From positions 331,989 through 395,988 of the forward strand of contig JACVVK020000541.1 in the NCBI GenBank assembly GCA_018292915.2: a stretch of DNA of 64,000 nt, in the 5' to 3' direction. The stretch's first letter is position 1; each line of letters opens with the position of its first letter. Of the stretch, positions 24,475-36,577 are shown one piece after another. A program made the position numbers and the translations under genes. Source of the stretch: Batillaria attramentaria (Eukaryota > Mollusca > Gastropoda > Batillariidae). The notes under the pieces were generated by a model that worked only from the letters and a program-made list of their open reading frames with translations, made no database searches and was not told where the DNA came from.

Positions 24475-27400
24475 GCACGCACGCACGCACAGTATCAATG
24501 CTTGTTGGTTTTCATGTTGTCTGGTCTTCAATATCATCGTTATCTAGTGGAAAAGGACGTGAAACCTCTGAACAGTCAATATGTAAAGAAGTTGCATTTT
24601 TGTTGTGAATGTTTTTGTGTATAAGCTTTTTATAAATATTGATAATCTTATCTGTGTCCGAAAGAATAGTGAGAAGCAAGAAGAATGTCAATGCTATAAT
24701 TAGTGTTGTTTTCAGTCCCTTCGTACCACAATATTTGAGTGATAACGGGCTGACCCCACGTTTCTGTGGCGTCAGTGTCCTCCTATTCGGGCCATCAGGG
24801 ACATAATTTTCAGCTGGATTATTATTTGTGTTGTAGTTCGTGTTTTTAAGTTGTTTCTCTATAGAGAAACAACTTTATGAGACGGGGCAGATTTTGCTAC
24901 GCGCATCAGCAAGTTTCAGTGATACAAAACAAGACTGTGACGTTTCTCCACACAATACTTACTTTCACGCACACAGTGACGTAACGAAATCTGCGTCATA
25001 GACACCTTACGTGCACACTTTCTTGCTGCGTTCTTTTTGGCGGGAATGACGTGTGTCTGTGTGTGTGTGTGTGTGTGGACGGATGTAATGATGGCTATCT
25101 CCTAAACCACCTCGTTGGAGGCCTTTTTACTTTGAGATAAAATGGGACTTCACCTTCTCCAGACCTATTTTTCACGATTTTTAGCCTACTGCATTTTCAA
25201 AAGAGTTATCGCCGATTTTTAAAAATCGGTCATGTTACGAATTTTTTGGAAAAAAATGTTCAAATGGCTTCATTTTCTGAAATTGGGAAGATCATCCAAT
25301 TATACTGCCTGTTTTCGTAGCACAGCTATGTAGCTCCGACAGGTTTTGTGTAAGAAAAATATTTCCGAGGTAGGGGTGGTTTGCATATAAAGCCAAATAT
25401 CTATGAAAAGACTGCTTCAAATTACTCATCATTCCGGTATTTTTAAGTTGTTTCTCTATAGAGAAACAACTTTATGAGACGGGGCAGATTTTGCTACGCG
25501 CAGCAGCAAGTTTCAGTGATACAAAACAAGACTGTGACGTTTCTCCACACAATACTTACTTTTACGCACACAGTGACGTAACGAAATCTGCGTCATAGAC
25601 ACCTTACGTGCACACTTTCTTGCTGCGTTCTTTTTGGCGGGAATGACATGTGTCTGTGTGTGTGTGTGTGTGGACGGATGTAATGATGGCTATCTCCTAA
25701 ACCACCTCGATGGAGGCCTTTTTACTTTGAGATAAAATGGGAATTCACCTTCTCCAGACCTACTTTTCACGATTTTTAGCCTACTGCATTTTCAAAAGAG
25801 TTAATGCCGATTTTTAAAAATCGGTTATGTTACGAATTTTTTGGAAAAAAATGTTCAAATGGCTTCATTTTCTGAAATTGGGAAGATCATCCAATTATAC
25901 TGCCTGTTTTCGTAGCACAGCTATGTAGCTCCGACAGGTTTTGTGTAAGAAAAATATTTCCGAGGTAGGGGTGGTTTGCATATAAAGCCAAATATCTATG
26001 AAAAGACTACTTCAAATTACTCATCATTCCGGTATTTTTGTCACTTGTGCCAACTGCACATATGACATGAACTGCTGCACTATTATAGCTTTAGTATTAA
26101 AAATAGCAGAGCTTTTAGATAAACACATTTTTCACGTTTCTGCGAGAAGCGCCGGTCAAAAAAGTTCCAATTTTGCAATTTCGTAAGTACAAACCAAGGC
26201 ACTTAAGTCCACGTTTCATCAGCTCTCTAGATCTTCCAGATTTTATGTCAAAATTAATTCAGTCACGGAAGTCACAAAAGCAACAAGGAAATCACAAGAT
26301 ATGTAGAAGTATCATCTGTCAGACGAGCAGCGTGGGGCTGACGTCAAATGTTTGGTTCGCAGACAAAATCTGGAAGTATCGCCACTGCTTCCGACATTTC
26401 ATCAGTCCTCTAGATCTTCCAGATTTCATGTGAAAAATAATTCAGTCGGAGAAGTCACAAAGCCAACAGGGAAATCACAAGACATGAACAAGCATCCTCA
26501 GACGATCTCAGTGCTAGAGGCTGACGTCGAAAGTTTACTTCACGGAATTGACGTCATCTCTCTCTCTCTCTGTATGACGACCTGCCTGGGCTGACGTCAA
26601 ATGTTTAGATCACGGAACTGACGTCTCTCTCTCTCTCTCTCTCTCTCTCTGGGGAGCCAGGGTGGCCGAATGGTAGAGCGTTGGACTTTCAATGCTTGGG
26701 CCGAGAGTTCGAATCCTGGCCGCTGGGGCCAAATATTTGTGCTGGCCTTTTTCTCGTTGCCCCGTCTTTGATATCACCCTTATGTGGGGGAAAAGGACGT
26801 TAAACTCCTAAACACCCACCCACCCACTCACCCACCCTCTCTCTCTGCCTCTCTCTCTCTCTCCCTCCCTTCTTCCCCCACCCGGCCCCACCCCCAGTCA
26901 CGTGGCTAATCGGTCGAGGTCGTAGAGGATCTACTGATCTAGTGTCATTGGTAGAACTTGGAGAAGGAAGAACCGGCAACAATAACTACAAAGACAAAAT
27001 AAAATGAAGTTTGGAGAAACAACTTTGTAGGACGGGGCCGTTCCTCCTTGTTATTTTTTCTTTCGGAGTACACCAGATCTGGGCAGTGAACAGTGTGTGG
27101 ATTACCAGTGTGGATACTCTGTAGATTTAACGGAAAGTTTGGGTCAGTAGTTTACTTTGGAAAAAACTGTTTCATAAAGTTTCATATTATTGATTATTCA
27201 GTCTCTTTTAGGTATAATAAACCTAATAAGTCGAATACGTGTTTTGTTTGGGTCAATTTCATTCAGATTTACATGTATTTACTTCTTCTTAGATTTTTGT
27301 TTGTTGTATTGTTTGTTGGTTTGTCAGTCCGTCGGTTCGTCTGTCTAGCTTTGTCTTTGTATTGTACCCTGCCTCGTCTCATTTTTGGGCCTTGTATTTG

Positions 27401-29815
27401 CCGGATTAATTCGTCCTGACACTCGTGCTTCCAAATTTCTGATGTTCGGAATATTGTTTATCTCTCCGTTTTTTTGTTTGTTTTTTTTTGGGGTTTTTTT
27501 TTTTTTTGGATACTTTTTTTTAATAATAAAAGAGGAAACTTCAAACTCCTCTTTGTCATGGTTTGCATGTCAGCCTGCAACGCGTATGAAAGGGAGTGAT
27601 TCATGCTGTGCACGGCAGCGAGTCTGAGCAACTTCCCTTGCATTAGGTGTCACGTGAATATTAAAACTCTACCCACAGTACCCAGTCGTCTATGAACAAT
27701 TGCCCCTCAACAGCCCATGAACTGTGTGAAAATTTCAGATTTTTTTTCGCTGAGTTATGTATTCAGACTGTTTGAAATTTTCACACAGCCTAGCTTAAAC
27801 ATAACGGCTGTGGCATCCTTCGAGTTCATGGGCTGTTGAGGGGCGATTGTTCATAGACGACTGGGTGGAGTTTTCAAATTCATATGATACCTAATGCAAG
27901 GAAAGGCACTGAAAACGGTGTCAGTACCTAGGCGGCCATGTGGTTGTTTGTCGGTCTTCAGTGCACCACATGGAAACGGAACTTAAGTTGGACGTTGTGT
28001 AAACGGTTCCAAAGGTCTGATTGGTATGCTGTGTTTTTGGCTATGGTATGGTATGGTAGACTTCTCCTCGGCGCACCTCGGGTCGTGAGTTCGATCCCCG
28101 CTGGGGCCAAATATTTGCGCTGGCTTTTTCATCGTTGCCCCGTCTTTGATATCACCCTATGTGGTGGAAAAAGACGTTAAACCCCCAAACACCCACCCAC
28201 CCCTCTCCTCGGCGCACGTATCCATCTCTAATGAGATGCTCAAGGCGCCGCAAGGCTGGAGGACGAAGCAGGGAAAGCCGCCTGCCGCTAGGCGCTACTT
28301 TGTGTGCAAACCTCCACCCTGCTATTCACTCTCATATATATTATCTGGTATGCTTTGACCACCCTCGACAATGTCGACTACCACTCTCGACCATGTCGAC
28401 CACCACCCTCGACCATATCGACCACCACCCTCGACCATATCGACCACCACCCTCGACCATGTCGACCACCACCCTCGACCATATCGACCACCACCCTCGA
28501 CCATATCGACCTCGTCGACCTTGACGGCGACATTCGACCTTTGTCGACCACAACGCACATGAAGGGCTTGTTTTGTCTTATTTGTGTTAAATTGCCATTT
28601 TGGTTTTGTAGCGTGGTGAAGGTACATGAAGATTATATTAATATTTTATTTGAGAGAGAGAGAGAGAGAGAGTCTGTGATAATACAAAATCGCAGAACAA
28701 CACTGATCAAATACTAACAGTTCACCCGAGCAGCACATGAATCAATATTTGAAAATGTTTATAACAAAAAGCGCTGTCCCGAGAGACAGTGTCCTGACCT
28801 GGCGCGAGACTGATTGACAGGAGAAGAGACACGCAGCGTAAACCATTCAGAAAGAAGTCGGCGTTAATCAGCCGTTAATCGCATAACCACTGTGTAGCTG
28901 TGTAGTTGACAAGTACCCTTAGTCTCGGGCAGCATCCCCTACGGGCATAGTCCCCCCCCCCCCCCGCCCCACACCCAGGTTCTGCCCGTTGCGCCGCAAG
29001 CCAGCAGAAAGCTGGTGGCTAGCGCTGACCGCTGCGCTGCGAGCGTACTTACTAATGAGGTAGTCAGCGGCTTTCGAAACGGGCAGAACTGAAACGTGTG
29101 TGTGCGAGTCTCAGTCGTGTGAGATTACTTTTGAAAGTGGTATGATGTGTAGCACTGAAATACATGTACAATGCAAATACTTTTTTTTTTTTTTGGTTTT
29201 GTTCAGATCTCACACGAGACTCGCACGCACACTTTTTAGTTCTGCCCGTTCCGAAAGCCGCTGACTACCTCATTAGCGCCGCGGTCAGCGCTAGCCAGCC
29301 GTTTTGATACTCAGCTGAAATCGGCAGACCTGGGCGGGAAAAAAACATGGCTGGCTTAGTTGGCGGTTCACACTTCGCCGGCAGCCGATTTACCTCCGAC
29401 CGCCCAAGGCACTTAGGCCGACACTACCGCTTGGACCCACCCCCTACTGTGCACGCGCGACCTCGGACAAAGACAGGGCAATTAGCGCATCGCCCCCTAA
29501 ACACAACTGCTGTTATGCGGGTGGTGATCACCTCATCCGCCAGTTCGACGCCCTTTACACCTGTTCAGTTTCCACAAAACGCCCTATCACGCGCATGTCA
29601 GTGTGTGTGAACGTGTTTCTTTGTGTGCCAGCGCGTGTGAGCGAATTAAGGCGGATAGTTGATAGGTATGGGGTGGTTCCTAATCATCCTTGTGTTTGTG
29701 TTTGACAAGAAAGAAAACCGGCGGAAACTGCCGCTGGGAATTCAGTCTTACTGAACTAAGCGATTTGACACTTAGCAAATCTGCAACGCCAGGATGTCAG
29801 TGTACGTCGTTTGTA

Positions 29816-29855
<40 letters not shown>

Positions 29856-31226
29856 ATTGCCGCCGTGACGGTGAGAGAGAGAGAGAGAGAGAGGCTGTGA
29901 TGTCGCTGGGAATTCAACCGGACTAAACTCGGTGATTTGACACTTAGCAAACCGGCAACGCCGAGATATCAGTAATAATAATAATAATAATGAGTATTGT
30001 AATAATAATAATAATGAGTATTGTATAGGCGCTTTACCCAATTTCATGAATCGGCTCAAAGCGCCGCGAACTGAACCCAACACGCACACTCACGTGAATC
30101 ACACGCATTCTCTCACACACTGGACATAAACACATTACAATCACATGGTGCGAAGGGTCAGCTCAGCTATTTAAATGTCGGAATTTAGAATTGCATTTAT
30201 TTTTTCAAATTTGGTGGGCTGAACATTTCCAAAGCAGAGGGGGAGGAAGCCGGAGTACCCGGAGAGAACCCCCGACGATCGGCCCGAATGAACGGTGCCA
30301 CATACGAGAAGGAAACATTCTTTGCCCCGAGTGGGACTCGAACCCCCGACCTCTCGCATTGGTGACAAGTCGCTTAACCACTAGACCACCGACCGCCCCA
30401 GTATACGTCGTTTGGACACGTTATTCGTCGCTCAAATTTAGGTAAAGCCGCACAACCTTGATTACTAAAAGACTCCACAGAAACACCAAACTCTGATACT
30501 GAGTCACATTAAAATTTATGCCATTATCTGTACGGTTGATATGCGCTCGCGGGGAGGTCGCCGTGGAGGTCGACAATGTCGCCGTAGAGGTCGACGAGGT
30601 CGAGGGTGGTAGTCGACATGGTCGAGGGTGGTGGTCGACATGGTCGAGGGTGGTGGTCGATATGGTCGAGGGTGGTGGTCGATATGGTCGAGGGTGGTGG
30701 TCGACATGGTCGAGAGTGGTGGTCGACATGGTCGAGGGTGGTGGTCGACATGGTCGAGGGTGGTCAAAACATGCCAGATAATATGGCTCTCACTCTGGTG
30801 CGTGCGACAGTATTTCTGTTTTACCACGCCACCGGCCTACTCTTCTTCGAAAGATGAACGTGGGATTTTTAGCGTGCACACTTGATATTTGTGCGTGCGT
30901 GTGTACACGAAGGCGAGACAGGCACCGGAAACGAGTCTGCACATGGATTTGACTCGATATGGTAACTCGATATGGTATGAAAAAATCCAACCATATTCCT
31001 GCCCACCGGGGACTCGAACCAGGCAGCTCAGGATCCGAAGTCGGATGCCTTAACCACTAGACCAAATCCCCTGAGGCTATCTATAAGCTGCCTGCTGATC
31101 TGGATTTCAGTGGTTACTGAAATTTCCATCGAAATGCAGTGGCTTTTCGCGATCTCTACAACACGTGGAAAGCGGGAATTTCTGAAGTGGATTTCGTTTT
31201 TGCCACTGACTCACACTCAGAAGCAT

Positions 31227-31280
<54 letters not shown>

Positions 31281-33352
31281 CGTGTGCGTGTGTGTGTGTG
31301 CGTGTGTGTGTGTGCGTGTGCGTGTGTGTGTGTGTGCGCGCGCGCACATATACATACAGACAAGCACGCGTCTAAGAGAGCTAGGGAAGACAGTGGGTGT
31401 TTCTCTTCTCCGATACGGATATAAGCAATCGTCTGTCAGTCAGGTCTGCGGGAAGTAACTCTGTCAAAGGGGAACGACTTTGTTACTTATTCACCCATAG
31501 ACTCCAGAGTGCAGTCCCTTTTCGGCGGGGCGTGAAAATGTGACTGCTTACACCCAGCGCCATTTTTAAAAATGGCGAATTTTTTTTTTAGAAAAGCAGA
31601 CTTGTGTGTCATATGATTCGATTTGAAACGAAGTCTTGAATATCCGACCACTTTTCGTTTGGGCAAAATCTTTACCAGCGGACAATTATTGTTGCGCTTT
31701 GGTGGCACTGTTTACGTGGTACACTGGTCCAACAGGATGTGAGTAAACGGCAAGGGGGTTGCACTCTGACAGGCAAGGGTGTTGCACTCTACAGGCAAGT
31801 ATTATTGCACGGTGCAGACGATCACGTACCTGCCTTGTGGTGGAATAAGAGACGATTACAAAAGCATACACACCCGTGCTCTAGGACTGAATGTAATAAT
31901 AGATCTGTCCATTCAGACAGAAACATGTTATGTATGTCTCTGATTCAGAAAAACGCCAACTTTCACTCTGAAGACAGCCTGCCACCACTTGCGCCACTGA
32001 GGATCCCTCTGGGTTCAAAGCTGGTCAAGGATGACATAGTGCGCGACCTTGTGTTTGAGAGCACCGAGACAATTTAGGCCCGTCACGGTAGCGCAGTGAG
32101 CGCCATTTCCCCACCGTGCACAGAGGTACTTTCCACTGAAAGACTCTGTGCCCCAGAGAGTGATTCACCCACTCTATGTCATCCTTGACCAGCTTTGAAC
32201 CCAGAGGGATCCTCAATGGCGCAAGTGATGGCAGGCTGTCTTCATAGTGAAAGTAGGCGTGTTTCTGAATCAGAGACATGCATAACATGTCTCTGTCTGA
32301 ATGGACAGATCTATATTACATTCAGTCCTGGAGCACGGGTGTGTATGCTTTTGTAATCGTCTCTTATTCCACCACAAGGCAGGTACGTGATCGTCTACAC
32401 CGTGCAATAATACTTGCCTGTAGAGTGCAGCACCTTTTCCTGTCAGAGTGCAACCCCCTTGCCGTTTACTCACGTCCTGTTGGATCAGTGTACCATGTAA
32501 ACAGTGCCATCAAAGCGCAACAATAATTGTCCGCCGGCAAAGATTTTGCCCAAACGAAAAGTGGTTGGCTGTTCAAGACTTCGTTCCAAATCGAATCATA
32601 TGACACACAAGTCTCTGCTTTTCTTTAAAAAAAAAAAAAAATTCGTTATTTTTGAAAATGGCGCTGGCTGTAAGCAGTCACATTTTCACGCCCCGCCGAA
32701 ACTGCACTCTGGATTCTAATTCACCCATGTAGAACCTCGTATACGTCAAAAAGTTAGTGACGTCAACTAGCTAGGCGAGCTAACACGACCTCATGTGTTT
32801 GGGGTTTTGCAGCGCAAAGAGTCACGGAATGGGTTTCCAGTATTTTCTTTATGTCAGCATACGGGCTGCATACATAACACAAGGAGGAACGGCCCCGTCC
32901 TACAAAGTTGTTTTTCCAAACTTCATTTTATTTTGTCTGTTTTGTTGTTATTGTTGCCGGTTCTCCCCTCTCCAAGTTCTACCAATGACACTAGATCCTC
33001 TACGACCTCGACCGATTAGCCACGTGACTGGGGGTGGGGCCGGGTGCGGGAAGAAGGGGGAGAGCGAGAGAGAGAGAGAGGCAGAGAGAGAGGGTGGTTG
33101 GGTGGGTGTTTAGGAGTTTAACGTCCTTTTCCCCCCCCCCCACATAAGGGTGATATCAAAGACGGGGCAACGAGAAAAAGGCCAGCAAAAATATTTGGCC
33201 CCAGCGGCCGGGATTCGAACTCTCGGCCCAAGCACTGAAAGTCCAACGCTCTACCATTCGGCCACCCTGGCTCCCCAGAGAGAGAGAGAGAGAGAGAGAG
33301 AGACGTCAGTTCCGTGAACTAAACATTTGACGTCAGCCCCAGGCAGGTCGTC

Positions 33353-33409
<57 letters not shown>

Positions 33410-35348
33410 GTCAATTCCGCGAAGTAAACTTTTGACGTCAGCCTCTAGCACTGAGATGGTCTGAGGTAGTCCGGGCAACCCATGAGTGATCGGGGACGCC
33501 ACATCCTGGGTCAGGGATCCAAGCGGTGGCTACATTTTTTTCGTGGTGGCTATGGCACAGGAAAACGTCAGGCTAATATAAGAAAACTGACAGCGTACCT
33601 AAGCTCAGTGTACGATGATGTTTACTAGCTGAACTTGATTGAAATGTTCACGGCTTCAACCGGCCGTCTGCGGAAGTTAGAATGGGATCCCTTACAGCGA
33701 AAACTGAAGGGAATGAACTCATTGTTATTTCAGAGTTATCTTCCATGTTTTAATTATCTCCCGTGTGCCCCCACACCAATCCGCGCGCACTTTCCTGCGA
33801 CATTTTTCACGAAAGGATACTAACACGGATACGTCCTCAATCAGTCTCAATCCGCGTTGTGATTTCTTCGTCGTGGTTGAAGGTAAGCAGTGTGTTTGAG
33901 TGTACTGTATTTGTACGTCCATTTTCCCCCTTTATTTCAAAACAACATGATCTCTGTCAGTTTAGACAGAGATTGTCGTCTGTGTCCGACAAGGAAGCGT
34001 GTGAGCCGACAAGCAAAGTAACGTCGCGTCACTGATACCTTTGTCTTAGCAGCCGACTATTTTAGGACACTGACTAGAGTGGTTTTAGACCTTTATATGC
34101 TAGAACTGAAAAGCCTGCTTCAAGTTTCAAAGAACGCCTTTACGGATACATGTCTGCAGTTACTAAATTGTACAGACTAGGCAGGAACTAGATCTATCTA
34201 TTGAAATGTTCGCACTCGATCACTCATACCAGTAACATAATGCTATCGGATTGTACTTCACAATGCCGCTGGTGGCGTTTGTATAACTCAGAATTACTGC
34301 ATTTCTTGTCTATTGCTTCCTCAGCTACCGTGTAGAACACGTCAGCGACTTTGGCAGGCGAGATTCAATTTTCTCAAAATATGACGTTAGCGAAATATTC
34401 AGTGGTTACCTGGGATATTCTGAATAGTTTCGCAAAGTCGAAGGACGCGGTCTCGCTCCTCACATCAAACAGCAATATTTATCTACCAGTGGTTTTAAGT
34501 TTCTATAAATGTTCGTGTGAAAATCTACTTTAGATGTATCAACAAGATACATACGTAATGGGGATAATCGTGGAATTTTGTTCAATATTCCGGGGAATGG
34601 CGCAGAAAGTGAAGATTAGAGTGTGGCAAGATTCGTAGATTTGGACGGCGGTTTTCAGTCCTGATTCCTTCGGACATGTAGAAGAATTGGAAGAAAATGA
34701 CTCTGATGATGGGAAGGAGGAGGTGACTAATCAGTCGAGTTCCGGCGGGTGTGGAAGATGTACTGTGAGGGGAGTCCAGGAAAGTTGGAGAGGGATGAGT
34801 AGAGGCAGTACTGGGAGGCAACGGAGTGAAACTAGAGGGAGTGCTGCATTAGATTCTGACTCTCACAGCAGTTTTAATAATCACATACACAGACAGTAGC
34901 CATTCTACGAAGGTGAGCATGGTCCAACTCACTGTGTTTTCCCCCTGCTGACTGTGACATGATAGACACTTGGGATATTCTTTTCCCTGGACTTTGTCAT
35001 GTTATTGCAGAGCACTGAACAAACCAGTATGCTAGACAGATAGATGTGCACTGGTGCAGCAGGAAGGTGTGGGGGGGGGGGAGGGACTGAAAAGCAGGGC
35101 ACACAGTGACACTGTGCATTTTGCTGTGGCACTGGTCTGTACATAGGTGTTGCAAGTATGATCTCAGGCAGTGTAGAGATAGATCTCATGTCAGACTCAC
35201 CAGCAGCTATTTCAGTAAGCCTGCAGTACAAGTCAGTTGTATACCAAAGTGTTTTGTGTGTGTTTGAACAGTCTATGAAGTACATGTATCATGCAAGATC
35301 AGTACAAATGAGGACTGAAGAGAAACCATGCACGGCATCACAAAATGT

Positions 35349-35386
<38 letters not shown>

Positions 35387-36519
35387 AACATCACTTTGAT
35401 CTGCATGTATGCATTAATTTCAGGCCCAGGTCCTGCTTAAGACAACCAGCTCCTGCAAATATGTTTACAAATATGTCCTTATCTGATATCATGTTCAACA
35501 TGGCTATTATTCAAGTCAACACCAAGTGGTAAGTTAGGTCCACTTTTGCTTTTTTGTTTTAATGTTAAAGTTAGCAACAAGCGTACCAGACAACCTCTAT
35601 TGTGTCGAATCCATGTACATGTACTACAAACTGAGAGCAAAAATTATATATTCTTAAACTGGCCTAAATCTGTGTTTAACCGATATGAAATCCCCTCGGA
35701 AAGCAATCGCCAATAATATCCCTGCCTACCATGGGATTTAAACCTGCTACCTCAGGATCTACAGACTGGGCATCTTGGACACTAAAATTCCCTAATTAAA
35801 ATTATATTTTGTTACCATTATGGTGATGCCAAAGCTGGTTGTAATGGGACAAGACCTTTTCCACTCAGTATTGACACTCGTGAAATTCAGTCCCAAAATT
35901 CCCTCATCTAATCGGACACTTGACGCTAAATTCAAACTGCCATACCCCCACCCCCACCTTTTTGAAATAAATTTAGTACTAAACTCTGTTTGAAATGTTT
36001 GTAGGTGTGCTGGTTGGTTGTATGTTTGTTTGTACTGCTACATTTTCATTTTGAAGGTATAACACTGAAGCAAAGTAGACACAATATAGTGTGAATCTGA
36101 CTTGGCTAGGGCTGAAGGAACAGTGAGAATCTAAAGAATATATTTCAGGTATACATTTTCTGTTATCTGTAATTTGCTAGTCATCCAAGCACTTGTTTCA
36201 CTGTTGTAACATTTGAAAGAAATGGTATCTAGTTTGTTTCTGTTTTTACCATGACACATTACTGTATGGTCAGTCCTAAATCTGATCACTGATCATCAGT
36301 TTCTATGTGCTGTCATGTTTCCAACCTGAATGGTAAACTTTGTCCCCATTGGCCGTAATGTGTGTGTTGTAACTGATCAACATGTGTCTAGAAATAAATG
36401 TACAAAAGGAAACGTTTGATAATGTGTGACCTTCCAAGTGATGTACGTCCTAATCATAAGGCTGATAAATTTCAACATACACTACCTGAACATCAAGTCT
36501 TTCGCTGTTTCTCATTATA

Positions 36520-36577
<58 letters not shown>

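Larger units (their letters stand above)
28328..30797. mobile_element. Foldback element with 22-bp minisatellite arms
   Basis: The left arm (about 28328-28545) starts near TATTATCTGGTATGCTTTGA and holds about seven tandem 22-bp units (ACCACCCTCGACCATRTCGACC). The right arm (30545-30797) is its inverted copy with about eight units and ends in the complement of TATTATCTGGCATGTTTTGA. The inner edge (TCGACCTCGTCGACCT) is also shared inverted. The interior holds a palindrome (28990-29312), a GT microsatellite (29820-29856) and a SINE. Confidence 0.75.

Noticed and set aside
24228..24482. CRISPR-like or regulatory arrays in microsatellites
   Set aside because: All such stretches are simple CA/GT, GA or TA tracts without spacers. 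A eukaryotic context also makes CRISPR implausible.
25998..26186. Conserved 60-codon frame starting MKRLLQ.. repeated at 38355-38143, 44381-44193 and 53167-53355
   Set aside because: It occurs only inside family C copies. Frames differ in length and stops between copies, and it has no domain signal. The repetition reflects the DNA repeat, not protein selection.
26651..26730. A functional tRNA gene
   Set aside because: A and B boxes are good, but the acceptor stem does not pair properly and the same sequence is repeated in every C element followed by a SINE body. It is a SINE head.
28371..28562. Repeat protein encoded by the 22-bp minisatellite
   Set aside because: 22 is not a multiple of three, so every frame is open by accident of composition. 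The array also occurs inverted at 30545-30797.
31009..31075. tRNA gene on the minus strand (GGTCTAGTGG .. GGTTCGAGTCC)
   Set aside because: The acceptor ends do not form a clean seven-pair stem and a SINE-like body follows. Called SINE instead.
34687..34899. Ser/Glu-rich plus-strand ORF as a piggyBac-type N-terminus
   Set aside because: [10 protein letters not shown] is suggestive, but no catalytic region, inverted ends or TTAA flanks were found nearby.
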